Origin: Clostridiaceae bacterium
GTDB lineage: Bacteria > Bacillota > Clostridia > Saccharofermentanales > Saccharofermentanaceae
Direction: 5' to 3'
Assembly: GCA_012728275.1 (NCBI GenBank)
Contig: JAAYFK010000049.1
Location: 141,163-202,299 of the forward strand
Length of the DNA: 61,137 nucleotides
The position numbers and the translations under genes were made by a program. Below are positions 8,996 through 17,881 of this stretch, piece after piece (within the stretch, counting starts at the first letter, position 1; each line of letters opens with the position of its first letter). Below the pieces are notes generated by a model. That model made no database searches, was not told the DNA's origin, and was given only the letters and a program-made list of their open reading frames with translations.

Positions 8996-9033
8996 CGGGG
9001 TGTTTACGAATATGTAGACACCCCGCGCTTTTT
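8996..9033 (+). terminator. Strong Rho-independent terminator after the aminotransferase
   Basis: CGGGGTGTTTAC (8996-9007) pairs with GTAGACACCCCG (9014-9025) in a 12-bp stem with one G-U pair and a 6-base loop, followed by CGCTTTTT. It lies between two convergent genes. On the minus strand the same hairpin is followed only by TTTGTTA, so it may also stop the HD-protein transcript, less efficiently. Confidence 0.9.
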
Positions 9034-9051
9034 ATCAAAAAACAATCTGGA

Positions 9052-9723
9052 TTATACCACTCGCTGACCGTTGATTTGTAGCCTGAAAATCATCCCGAGC
9101 GAAGATGCTGCCTTCTTACAAAGAACCATACGTCCTAGGAAAATTTCAAAGTAATCCATTATCGAACTATAGTCTTTATCTAGTGTCAAATTAAGGCTGA
9201 TTAAATTCTCTTCAGTAATAATATTAATATCGGCATTCTGAACGGAATAATTGACTCTGTCATGAATATCAAAGGAAGCAATATCGTTATTTCGTACTCT
9301 TGAACGCCTAACATCACACTTATCAGCAATAATTAGTGCCGCTGCAATATCGCTTACAGGAAGACCATTGCCTTCATCGTGGTTTCCAATTGCTGTTACT
9401 ATCGTAATAATCTCAGCTGGATCCATACCCATTTTTTCGAGAAGTCTAAAAGCAATAATCGCACCACTCTGCGAATGATTCTCACGATTAATTAGATTTC
9501 CAATATCGTGAAGATATGCAGCAATTTTTGCTAGTTGAATATCTCGTTCCGAACTTCCATGCTTAATAAGAATGTATTCTGTTACAGCGGCAACGTTACC
9601 AACATGGCCGTAGCTATGTTCAGTGAAGCCCTGCTTTGATAGAGAAACATCAGATCTCTCTATATATAGCTTTACCTCAGGATTATTCTTTACATCTTTA
9701 AAAGTAATCAACTTCTCGCTCAT
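9052..9723 (-). CDS. HD-domain phosphohydrolase, substrate unknown
   Basis: A probable metal-dependent phosphohydrolase of 223 residues. The HD pair appears in YLHDIGNLINR, preceded by a metal-ligand histidine in EHSYGHVGNV and followed by histidines in ENHSQSG and GNHDEGNG, a complete HD set. The C-terminal 90 residues are not recognised. The first ATG in frame (9753) lies inside thiN without an SD; the ATG at 9723 has AAGGAG nine bases upstream and is preferred. It is the last gene of the thiN end of the long operon, overlapping thiN only in the discarded frame. Confidence 0.75.
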   Translation of the reverse strand: MSEKLITFKDVKNNPEVKLYIERSDVSLSKQGFTEHSYGHVGNVAAVTEYILIKHGSSERDIQLAKIAAYLHDIGNLINRENHSQSGAIIAFRLLEKMGMDPAEIITIVTAIGNHDEGNGLPVSDIAAALIIADKCDVRRSRVRNNDIASFDIHDRVNYSVQNADINIITEENLISLNLTLDKDYSSIMDYFEIFLGRMVLCKKAASSLGMIFRLQINGQRVV

Positions 9724-9736
9724 TATTTCACACTCC

Positions 9737-10390
9737 TTACTGGTTCTTTCCAATAACCAAAAGCATATTGCCCTTAGTCATACTAATCGAAAAGGAACTC
9801 TCCCCTTCAATCAGTTTATTACTTATCGAAAAGGTGCTACCAAATTCTAGAATCGCACTATCCAAAGAATAATACAACCCCTTTGTAGTAACTCCTTCAA
9901 CTCTACCCTCGCCCAATGGAACTAGTGAAATTACTATAGTTTCAGGATCAGCGATTCCACTAATATCAACCTGTTCAACTCCACTCATTGGAATTATATC
10001 CGTCTGGCCATCTGTCAGTGTTACTTTTCGTCCCATCTGGTGATGCTTCATAGCTAAATTAATGTTTGCCATTACATGGTCTATACGACCAGTTATTGAG
10101 CATATTAAGACTATTTCATCATCCTTGGGAAGAGAGTTAAAGCAAATCTCGGTATCCGTTTCATCCTTTTCGCAAGGGTAAACTTCGCAAGAAATATTAC
10201 TAGAATCTAGATAAGCTTTTCCTTCGCTAGATAAAGAATCAAAATCCCCTAAAACCTTGTCAATAGGAATACCATTTGCTATTGCAAAATCGGCGCCACT
10301 ATCAGCGCATATCACCACATCGCAAGTACGAGCTACTATAGCAGCTTGCTCCCAAATATTGGGTCCACCCGCAATTATACAGTCGCGCAT
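9737..10390 (-). CDS. thiN: Thiamine pyrophosphokinase
   Basis: Transfers pyrophosphate from ATP to thiamine, giving the cofactor thiamine diphosphate. At 217 residues it has the family signature CADSGADFAIANGIPIDKVLGDFDSLS in the N-terminal domain, an ITGRIDHVMANINL stretch, and a C-terminal beta-sandwich typical of the dimer. The start overlaps the rpe stop by 16 bases and has SD GGGAG. The rpe-thiN pairing after prkC is conserved in clostridia. Confidence 0.92.
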   Translation of the reverse strand: MRDCIIAGGPNIWEQAAIVARTCDVVICADSGADFAIANGIPIDKVLGDFDSLSSEGKAYLDSSNISCEVYPCEKDETDTEICFNSLPKDDEIVLICSITGRIDHVMANINLAMKHHQMGRKVTLTDGQTDIIPMSGVEQVDISGIADPETIVISLVPLGEGRVEGVTTKGLYYSLDSAILEFGSTFSISNKLIEGESSFSISMTKGNMLLVIGKNQ

Positions 10391-11034
10391 TTAAGAAGCT
10401 CCCTTATAGCTATCTCCGGATTAGGATTATCAAAAACAGAGCTACCGCACACAAGGACCTTTGCACCAGCTTGAACTGCGCTTTGGACAGTGCTCGTATT
10501 GATTCCTCCATCGACAGCAAGAATTGCACTTGAAGAGCAATTGTCGATAAGTTGTCTTGCAACTGAGATTCTCTTCGAAGCGTCAGGTAAATACTTCTGT
10601 CCGCCAAATCCAGGACGAACTGTCATTACCAAAACTATATCACTCTCACTTACAAATGGTTCTATCGCTTCGATTGGCGTATCAGGATGAATCGAAATAC
10701 CTGCCTTCTTTCCATAGGACTTGATCTTGCGTAAAAGTCTGATGGGATCCTCCGTACACTCTATGTGAAAGATTATCGAATCTGAACCTGCATCTGCAAA
10801 ATCCTGAAGATACTTCTCAGGATCGCTAACCATCAAATGAGTATCCAAAATCTTATTAGTATGCATTCGGATAGAACGAATGACTGGCAATCCAAACGAT
10901 ATGTTGTTAACGTATTGGCCATCCATGACATCAAGATGCAAACGATTACAAACTGGTGATACCTTCTCTATATCTCTCATTAAGTACCCAAAATCGGCAG
11001 ATAAGATAGATGGCGATACTTCGATATTACTCAT
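10375..11034 (-). CDS. rpe: Ribulose-phosphate 3-epimerase
   Basis: Interconverts ribulose 5-phosphate and xylulose 5-phosphate in the pentose phosphate pathway. A TIM-barrel of 219 residues with SPSILSADFG at the start, the metal-binding HLDVMDGQYV, the substrate loop VRPGFGGQKY and VDGGIN near the C-terminus. It follows prkC after a 52-base gap. In many clostridia rsgA lies between these two genes; it is absent here. Confidence 0.95.
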   Translation of the reverse strand: MSNIEVSPSILSADFGYLMRDIEKVSPVCNRLHLDVMDGQYVNNISFGLPVIRSIRMHTNKILDTHLMVSDPEKYLQDFADAGSDSIIFHIECTEDPIRLLRKIKSYGKKAGISIHPDTPIEAIEPFVSESDIVLVMTVRPGFGGQKYLPDASKRISVARQLIDNCSSSAILAVDGGINTSTVQSAVQAGAKVLVCGSSVFDNPNPEIAIRELLKCATV

Positions 11035-11086
11035 TAAGAAAACTCCTTACAATTTACATAACAATTATCTTCAAGAACTCAACTAA

Positions 11087-13147
11087 CTATGAACTAGTAG
11101 GAATCGCTGTGATAGATGGCGTTACCGACGGAGTGGTCGTCGGTACAACAGGAGTATTAGTAGGAGGCGCGGTTGGAGCTAGTATAAACACAGCTGTAAA
11201 GGTGTGGCTAGCTTCCGTTACTACTACACTTAAACTCATTTGACTCGAAATATAGTTACCATAAGCATCTTCCCAATGATCAAACAAATAGCCAGCTGAA
11301 GGAGTAGCCGTTAAAGTAGTAGACGTGTTTGGAGCAAACTCTCCTCCACCAGATACATATCCGCCCTCACCACGAACTCCAACTATTACCGAAATAGAAG
11401 CAGGTGTTGGAGTAGGTGTTCCACCTCGGGCTACATCTTCACTTGTTCCAACTATAATTCTAATAGATGATCTTCTAGGTACAGTAACACCGGCTCCCGG
11501 AGAACAGAATAATACAAATTGCTGAGTCTCTGGCAATGCTAGTACTTCAGGTACACCTTCTATTGTTGAGATTGCTATTCCCTCTTCTTCCAAAGCTAAT
11601 CTAGCTTCTTCTAAGTTCATTTCAATAATATCAGGTATAACACTACTCGTTGGCTCAATCGCATAAATAATAACGACAGTATCTCCAGGCATAACCGGAG
11701 TACTGGCTGGCGGTTCTGTTCTAAGTACAAGCTCAGGAGCTACATCTGCATTACTCTCAGGTCTAATAGAGACTGACAAGCCCTGACTTGACAGCGTGCT
11801 ATATGCATCAGAGAAACTTAAGCCAGCATAATCCGCAAGAATAATTGCATCAGGAGCAGCAGAAACCGTTAAAACCAGTCTACTAACACTACTATTTGAA
11901 GATATGACTTCACCTTCTTCTATACTCTGAGCTATTACAATGTCTGGAGCATAATCATCTCTTACTACTCTTTGGATTTCGTAACGAATGTTATTCCCAG
12001 TCAATTCATCTTCGGCCTCGCTGCTTGTCCAACCAACGTAATTCTTCACAGTGTAATCAGAGTTAAGCTCCATTTTCATAGAATTACCTAAAGTCTTAAC
12101 AATCAACGTTGATATTCCAATAAGAACACCCACTATTGCAACAATAATTAAGATGAGTACTATGTTATCCCTAAATCTTGAATGTCTTCGAGACTCAACC
12201 GAGCTTTCAAATTCCTTTATCTTGCCATAATCCGGATCTTGTCTGAAGGACACATTTATTTCTTCTTCATTTGGAGATGCACTATTACTAATAACTCCGT
12301 AAACACCATTAGGATCAACTAGTAAGGAATCCAATTCCTCCACCATTTGTCTCATCGATAGGTATCTCTTCTCCGGCAACTTCTGCATACATTTAAGTAT
12401 AATTGAATCCAATCCTGAAGGAATCCCCAGAACAAAAGAAGACGCAAGTGGTGGTTTCTCTTGCAAGTGCTTAACTGCAACTGCAACATTAGAATCCCCA
12501 TCAAAAGGTACTCTTCCCGTTACCATCTCGAATAGCATTACGCCAATCGAATATATATCCGAACTAGGTCCAATGTTTCCGCCTCTTGCTTGTTCAGGAG
12601 AAAAATAATGAACCGTTCCTAAAGCTCCACCAGAATTCATAGTAATAGTGTTACTAGTCGAAGCTCTAGCTATACCAAAGTCTGTGATTTTTGCTATCTT
12701 ATTTCGAGATATAAGAATGTTCTGAGGCTTAATATCACGATGAACTACGCCGTTACGATGCGCATATTCCAAAGCTAGACCGACCTGAATAGCTATAGGA
12801 ACTGCTACTTTCCAATCCAAATGTCCATTCTGATTAATTAATTCTTTAACGGTAATTCCGTCTACGTATTCTTGAATAATATATCTAAATCCATTGTCAT
12901 GTCCTACTCCTAGAACTTTAACAATATTTGCATGTGAAAGAGAAGAAACAGCTTTAGCCTCAGTATCAAATCTTCTAATGAATTCCTCATCAGAAGAGAA
13001 CTCAGGCTTAAGAATCTTTATTGCAACATTCATATTAGAAGTGATGTCAGAAGCAAGATATACATTTGCCATACCGCCACGACCAATTAGTCGTACAACC
13101 CGATATCTTCCCGCAAATATCATTCCCTCAGGACCATGACTATTCAT
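11087..13147 (-). CDS. prkC: PASTA-domain Ser/Thr protein kinase with extra C-terminal domain
   Basis: A membrane kinase that senses cell-wall fragments or lipid II outside and phosphorylates cytoplasmic targets. The kinase domain (about 14-275) has the glycine loop IGRGGMANVY, Lys44, the catalytic HRDIKPQN (Asp138) and DFG at 156-158. A membrane helix spans about 328-350. Three PASTA units follow (about 362-430, 432-498, 503-568). Unusually, the protein continues with a TPTPTP linker, a domain at about 582-655 resembling an InlB B-repeat (GYVSGGGEF, TLTATPSAGY, FDHW), and a Pro/Thr-rich tail. It is paired with its phosphatase gene 39 bases upstream. Confidence 0.93.
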   Translation of the reverse strand: MNSHGPEGMIFAGRYRVVRLIGRGGMANVYLASDITSNMNVAIKILKPEFSSDEEFIRRFDTEAKAVSSLSHANIVKVLGVGHDNGFRYIIQEYVDGITVKELINQNGHLDWKVAVPIAIQVGLALEYAHRNGVVHRDIKPQNILISRNKIAKITDFGIARASTSNTITMNSGGALGTVHYFSPEQARGGNIGPSSDIYSIGVMLFEMVTGRVPFDGDSNVAVAVKHLQEKPPLASSFVLGIPSGLDSIILKCMQKLPEKRYLSMRQMVEELDSLLVDPNGVYGVISNSASPNEEEINVSFRQDPDYGKIKEFESSVESRRHSRFRDNIVLILIIVAIVGVLIGISTLIVKTLGNSMKMELNSDYTVKNYVGWTSSEAEDELTGNNIRYEIQRVVRDDYAPDIVIAQSIEEGEVISSNSSVSRLVLTVSAAPDAIILADYAGLSFSDAYSTLSSQGLSVSIRPESNADVAPELVLRTEPPASTPVMPGDTVVIIYAIEPTSSVIPDIIEMNLEEARLALEEEGIAISTIEGVPEVLALPETQQFVLFCSPGAGVTVPRRSSIRIIVGTSEDVARGGTPTPTPASISVIVGVRGEGGYVSGGGEFAPNTSTTLTATPSAGYLFDHWEDAYGNYISSQMSLSVVVTEASHTFTAVFILAPTAPPTNTPVVPTTTPSVTPSITAIPTSS

Positions 13148-13186
13148 TCAAATATCTCTCCTTTATCGCTCGATAACATTATGCCG

Positions 13187-13924
13187 TCAATCTTCTATCT
13201 TAGCAAGTATTGCTGTGACGTTATCTTTAGCTCCCACATCGTAAACTGAATTTACTAATGAAAGTACTGCAGAATCCGTGTCATTCGAATTCAACACTAC
13301 ATCCTTAATCATATCATCACCTACATACGAAGAAAGGCCATCCGTGCACAACAATATGTAATCACCATTGCTTATATAATACTTATAAAAATCGGGCATG
13401 ACATATACGTTTTCTCCAAGAACCTTAGTAAGCATATTGCGGCCTGGATGATTAGCAATCTCTTCATCAGAAAAAGATGTCGACTTCTTAAGTTCTTGAA
13501 GATATGTATGATCAGATGTTAAGAGGTCCATTTTGTCATTATTAACCACATATACTCTACAATCTCCAATATGCCCTATTATTACTTTGCTAGCGCAAAC
13601 AACAGCAACTGTAAGCGTCGTTGCCATTTCACTACACTCATAATTCGTTGATGATTCAATAAGAATACGCATGTTTGCAGCTTGAAAAACATTACGCAAT
13701 AACTCTTCTATCTCCTCGTTTGAAGAATTATCATGTAAACCAAGCTTTAGTTCGGAAGAAATAGTTTGAATTGCAATTTTGCTTGCAATCTCTCCACCTT
13801 GAACTCCACCCAAGCCATCTGCTACAGCCAGTACCAGATATTCGCCTATCTCAATAGAAAGGAGCGAGTCCTCGTTGTTTTCGCGAACCAATCCTTTTTC
13901 GGAACGAGAAGAATACTTAATCAT
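13187..13924 (-). CDS. stp: PP2C-type protein phosphatase partner of PrkC
   Basis: A metal-dependent Ser/Thr phosphatase that reverses PrkC phosphorylation. The 245 residues carry all bacterial PP2C motifs: RSEKGLVRENNEDS near the start, VADGLGGVQGGEIAS, GHIGDCRVY, the LLCTDGLSSYV metal motif, and KDNVTAILA at the end. Its start overlaps the rlmN stop by eight bases, and prkC follows. This is the conserved stp-prkC pair (prpC-prkC in B. subtilis). Confidence 0.94.
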   Translation of the reverse strand: MIKYSSRSEKGLVRENNEDSLLSIEIGEYLVLAVADGLGGVQGGEIASKIAIQTISSELKLGLHDNSSNEEIEELLRNVFQAANMRILIESSTNYECSEMATTLTVAVVCASKVIIGHIGDCRVYVVNNDKMDLLTSDHTYLQELKKSTSFSDEEIANHPGRNMLTKVLGENVYVMPDFYKYYISNGDYILLCTDGLSSYVGDDMIKDVVLNSNDTDSAVLSLVNSVYDVGAKDNVTAILAKIED

Positions 13925-14969
13925 TTTGTGTCTCCTTCTGCTCTATACCTCTTCGAAGTTGTCCACAAGCAGCCATAATATCCGTTCCCATTTCTCTTCT
14001 AAGCGTCACATTCATGCCTTTTGCTTGTAGTTGCTTTCTGAATGCTTCAACATTACGTATTGTACTTCTTCTAAAAGGACTACCATCAAACTCATTTGCA
14101 GCAATCAAATTAATATGGCAATGAACTCCTCTTAATAGATTAACAAGTTCATCAGCCATTGCGAGAGAGTCATTAACTCCATTAAAAAGCGAATACTCAA
14201 AGGTAATTCTTCTACCTGTCTTTTTCGCGTAATCCTTACAAGCTTCAACTAGTTGTTTAATACCATATACATTTGCTATTGGCATTATTTCTTTTCGCAA
14301 AGCATCATTTGGAGCATGTAATGAAACAGATAGGTTGATTTGGCTTCTAAGCTCTGTGAACTCTATAAGCTTTGGAACAACACCACATGTTGACACAGTT
14401 ATATGCCTTGCACCAAGATTTAGGCCATTCTCATCATTAGCCAACTTGAAGAAACCAATAAGGTTGTCGTAATTGTCAAAAGGCTCGCCAATTCCCATTA
14501 CTACAACGCTGTGAATTCTCTCATTGATATGTCTCTGAGATAAAACAATCTGACCAAGCATCTCGCCACTTGTAAGAGATCTTCCAAAACCAGCATGAGC
14601 CGATGCACAAAATTTGCACCCCATCTTGCATCCCGCTTGCGAAGAAATGCAAACAGATATGCCTGTCTTGTAACGCATAATAACAGTTTCTATAATATGT
14701 CCATCAAATAATGAGTAAACCAGTTTACAAGTGCCATCAATTTTCGATATGAATTCGTGCTCTATATGCATACCCTTACAAACGAAATCCTCATCAAACT
14801 TCTTCTTCAAAGAATTAGGAAGATTAGTCATTTCCGCAGTATCAAAAACTCCATGAGAAAGCCATGAATAGATTTGATCGGCCCTATATGTAGGGACACC
14901 ACTATCCTTACACCAAAGAATCAAATCATTCAAAGATAAATCCAAGCAAAATCTCTTATTCTCGCTCAT
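13917..14969 (-). CDS. rlmN: Dual-specificity 23S rRNA/tRNA adenine-C2 methyltransferase
   Basis: A radical-SAM enzyme that methylates A2503 of 23S rRNA and A37 of certain tRNAs. The iron-sulfur cluster motif is GCKMGCKFCAS (CxxxCxxC). GIGEPFDNYDN follows as the SAM-binding motif, and the C-terminal part ends with the catalytic-cysteine region TDIMAACGQLRRG. The length of 350 residues is normal. The gene starts one base after the rsmB stop. Confidence 0.95.
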   Translation of the reverse strand: MSENKRFCLDLSLNDLILWCKDSGVPTYRADQIYSWLSHGVFDTAEMTNLPNSLKKKFDEDFVCKGMHIEHEFISKIDGTCKLVYSLFDGHIIETVIMRYKTGISVCISSQAGCKMGCKFCASAHAGFGRSLTSGEMLGQIVLSQRHINERIHSVVVMGIGEPFDNYDNLIGFFKLANDENGLNLGARHITVSTCGVVPKLIEFTELRSQINLSVSLHAPNDALRKEIMPIANVYGIKQLVEACKDYAKKTGRRITFEYSLFNGVNDSLAMADELVNLLRGVHCHINLIAANEFDGSPFRRSTIRNVEAFRKQLQAKGMNVTLRREMGTDIMAACGQLRRGIEQKETQND

Positions 14970-14970
14970 C

Positions 14971-16386
14971 TCATTCCAGCCTTTTTATCATTCTACAAAT
15001 AAAGAATCCATCACTATTATCTACATCAGGGAATAGTGTAATATAGCCATTCTTAATGCATACTTCTCTATCGCTATTAATAATAAGCCTTTCTGGCAAA
15101 TATTGCTCAATACTTTCGGTATAAAAGTAAGGATTTCTATCTAGAAAAGCCTTAACTTGATTCTCATTCTCATCAACATTCAAAGTGCAAGTGCAATATA
15201 TTAGGCTTCCGCCAGGCTTAACAAATTTGCTGGCATTATCCAGAATCACTCTTTGCTTCTCAAGAAGCTCTACAATTCTATCGTAAGTAATAGTTCTTCG
15301 AATATCTGGTTTTCGAGCAAGAAGACCAAGACCGCTACAAGGAACGTCGGCAAGTACTATGTCGTAGGAGCTTAGCTTTGCTTCAAAATCCGGATTTGTG
15401 CCAAGCGTAGTAGCATCAGCAATCGAGCAACTAATTGAATTCAGCTTAAGTCTTTCGATATTTTGCTTAACTAGCTCTAGCCTGCTTTCATTAATATCAA
15501 GAGCGTCAATTTGGCAATCGTCTGCAACAATTTGAGCAATATGTGTCGTTTTGCCACCTGGAGCGCTACAAATATCAAGAATCCTATCCTTCGACTTTGG
15601 ATTAGCTATACGAGATGCAAGCATAGCTGCTTCACTTTGAACAAATATCGAGCCATCTTCAAAAGATTTACTCTTATCAATTTCCATCTCGCACTCATTA
15701 ATATGAAGAGCTTCATTCATGAAATATCCGCTACTCGAGAATATGCCCTCTTGCTCTAATTCACGAATAAGAGCATCTTGCGATATCTTCGATGTATTAT
15801 ATCGAATTGAGAATCCATTGACTTCCAGAAGTGCCCTTCCAATAGATAACGCCCTGTCCTTACCATAACTCTTCTTAAAGACACCATATATTTCAGGCTT
15901 AAGCGAACATTCTATTTCAGCCTTGTATTGCGACAAATTAAACTTATCCACGGGGGTATTTGTTATTTTTCTAAGGATAGCATTGACATAGGCGCAGGCT
16001 TGAGGACTATATTTGCGAGTAAGTTCAACCGCCTGAAATACAGCAGCAAACTCTGGTACTTTGCTCGAAAAAACAAATTGCCACACTGACATTCTCACAA
16101 TAGAACGAATAACTCCATCCATCTTCTCAACATCGGACTTTGCTATGTGTTTAATTAGAAAATCTATACTGTAAGCATAAGTAATTGTTCCATAAAACAT
16201 TGCTCTGACAAAATCAGGAGAAATAGTATCTTTCTTTGGTACTCTAGATATAGCCTTAGCTGCCAAATTCGAAAAAGCTTCAAGTTCACAAACAGAGTAA
16301 ATCAAAAGAAAGCAAAGCTCGCGAGAGTCTTCACTGCTTATAATGAGTTTACCAATATTTTTTTGTGTAATTGCTTTCCCTGCCAA
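14971..16386 (-). CDS. rsmB: 16S rRNA m5C967 methyltransferase
   Basis: Methylates a cytosine of 16S rRNA. Residues 1-150 form a NusB-like RNA-binding domain (with ILRKITNTP). The SAM domain follows, with the CSAPGGKTTHIAQ motif and the two catalytic cysteines in DVPCSGLG and YCTCTLN. It is 471 residues long. The start is a TTG with GGAG eight bases upstream, this SD lying inside the fmt stop region. The next ATG in frame would cut the NusB domain. Confidence 0.92.
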   Translation of the reverse strand: MAGKAITQKNIGKLIISSEDSRELCFLLIYSVCELEAFSNLAAKAISRVPKKDTISPDFVRAMFYGTITYAYSIDFLIKHIAKSDVEKMDGVIRSIVRMSVWQFVFSSKVPEFAAVFQAVELTRKYSPQACAYVNAILRKITNTPVDKFNLSQYKAEIECSLKPEIYGVFKKSYGKDRALSIGRALLEVNGFSIRYNTSKISQDALIRELEQEGIFSSSGYFMNEALHINECEMEIDKSKSFEDGSIFVQSEAAMLASRIANPKSKDRILDICSAPGGKTTHIAQIVADDCQIDALDINESRLELVKQNIERLKLNSISCSIADATTLGTNPDFEAKLSSYDIVLADVPCSGLGLLARKPDIRRTITYDRIVELLEKQRVILDNASKFVKPGGSLIYCTCTLNVDENENQVKAFLDRNPYFYTESIEQYLPERLIINSDREVCIKNGYITLFPDVDNSDGFFICRMIKRLE

Positions 16387-16389
16387 AAC

Positions 16390-17349
16390 TTAATCTCCAA
16401 AACTCATTCCTGGTTTATAATTATGTGCGCATTCCGAAGCGTTGAGTCGCTTACCTCCTGCTTCTTGTAGTGTTAGCACTTGTAAGTATCCCTGAGCACA
16501 CTTCACAATAATCGTAGACTTAGAAGAGAAAACTATGTCCCCTGGCTTAGGAGTAAATGTCAAAGCTGACTCATCAAAATCTTCTATTATAAGGGAATCA
16601 TATATCTTCAATTTGTTTCCTTTGAATATCGTTGATGCTCCTGGCCAAGAACTTAAAGCTCTTACTTTGTTATGAATGCTTGAAGCACATGAATTCCAAT
16701 TGAAGATGCCTTGCTCCGGAGCAATTGGAGGCGAAACTGTAACTTTACTTTCGTCCTGATTAATCGGAGTATACTTACCATCAACATAATCATCCAGCAT
16801 ATTGATAAGTAACTTACTGCCCTCTATAGCTAGCTGACTCATTAATTCATCAGTGTGAATATTGGCATCTATCGGAACTTCTACAGATGTTAGTATATCT
16901 CCCGTATCCATACCTTCATCCATCTTCATTATTGTAACTCCAGTAACCTTATCGCCATTCAATATCGAATGCTGAACTGGAGCAGCTCCCCTATACTTTG
17001 GAAGTAAAGAAGCATGGACATTAATTGAACCGTATTGTGGAATATCCAATACACACTTAGGAAGAATCTTTCCATATGCGGCTGTTACAATTAAATCTGG
17101 TTTAAGTTTGCTAATATACTCGAAAGCTTCACCATCCTTAAAGGTACTTGGTTGAAATACTTTGATTCCTGCTTCCAAAGCATATAACTTGCTTGGCGGT
17201 GGCGTAATAATATGCTTTCTTCCAACAGGCTTATCCGGTTGACAAACACACAAAAAAACATTACGTCCATCATCTACCAATGCCTTCAAGCATGTAGCAG
17301 CAAAGTCCGGAGTACCCATAAAAACGATAGACAAGTCTTTCTTACTCAT
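16390..17349 (-). CDS. fmt: Methionyl-tRNA formyltransferase
   Basis: Formylates initiator Met-tRNA using 10-formyltetrahydrofolate. It shows FMGTPDFA at the N-terminus, the catalytic region INVHASLLPKYRGAAPVQ with the essential Asn-His, and the C-terminal OB-like domain with VRALSSWPGAS. The length is 319 residues. The start overlaps def by four bases, which couples formylation with deformylation. Confidence 0.96.
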   Translation of the reverse strand: MSKKDLSIVFMGTPDFAATCLKALVDDGRNVFLCVCQPDKPVGRKHIITPPPSKLYALEAGIKVFQPSTFKDGEAFEYISKLKPDLIVTAAYGKILPKCVLDIPQYGSINVHASLLPKYRGAAPVQHSILNGDKVTGVTIMKMDEGMDTGDILTSVEVPIDANIHTDELMSQLAIEGSKLLINMLDDYVDGKYTPINQDESKVTVSPPIAPEQGIFNWNSCASSIHNKVRALSSWPGASTIFKGNKLKIYDSLIIEDFDESALTFTPKPGDIVFSSKSTIIVKCAQGYLQVLTLQEAGGKRLNASECAHNYKPGMSFGD

Positions 17350-17825
17350 TCATCACTTCCAGCTTCAATGATTTCTCCATCTATGGCCTTATCAATAAAC
17401 AATATGCCTTCGAGGTGGTCAAATTCATGACAAATACAAATGGCAAGAATTCCTTCAGCTTCAAGCTCAAACTCTTCTCCATGTCTATTAGTCGCTCTTA
17501 TCTTAATTTTAGCGGGACGATTAACATTGGCATTCCTACCAGGAACTGAAAGACACCCCTCGCAGTACACTTGATTACCAGATGTCTCAATTATCTCAGG
17601 ATTAATGAATTCGATTAATCCATGCTCATCACCTACATCAACAACAAATACTCGTCTAAGTACACCTACTTGAACAGCAGCAAGTCCAATGCCGCGGTTC
17701 TCATAGTACATAGTATCTGCTAGGTCATCTAGCAAAGTACATATTCTTTCATTGATTTCAGTGACTTGTCGCGACTTCTTACGAAGTAACTCGTCACCTT
17801 CGGTTACAATATTACGCAGTGCCAT
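17346..17825 (-). CDS. def: Peptide deformylase
   Basis: A metalloenzyme that removes the N-formyl group from nascent proteins. The three family motifs are present: GIGLAAVQVG, EGCLSVPG and HEFDHLEG, giving the Cys-His-His metal site and catalytic Glu. The length is 159 residues. The SD is GGGGG nine bases before the ATG. An extended -10 element (TG-N-TATAAT) at 17857-17865 in the 56-base gap after priA could give this gene its own promoter. Confidence 0.96.
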   Translation of the reverse strand: MALRNIVTEGDELLRKKSRQVTEINERICTLLDDLADTMYYENRGIGLAAVQVGVLRRVFVVDVGDEHGLIEFINPEIIETSGNQVYCEGCLSVPGRNANVNRPAKIKIRATNRHGEEFELEAEGILAICICHEFDHLEGILFIDKAIDGEIIEAGSDE

Positions 17826-17856
17826 TATTATTTTCCCCCAAAACTAAATCGACTAA

Positions 17857-17865
17857 ATTATAACA
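17857..17865 (-). promoter_or_regulatory. Possible extended -10 promoter before def
   Basis: On the minus strand TGTTATAAT forms an extended -10 hexamer in the only sizeable gap between priA and def. No good -35 is visible, which extended -10 promoters can tolerate. The evidence is limited to this motif and its position. Confidence 0.4.
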
Positions 17866-17881
17866 TAATCTAAATACTTTC

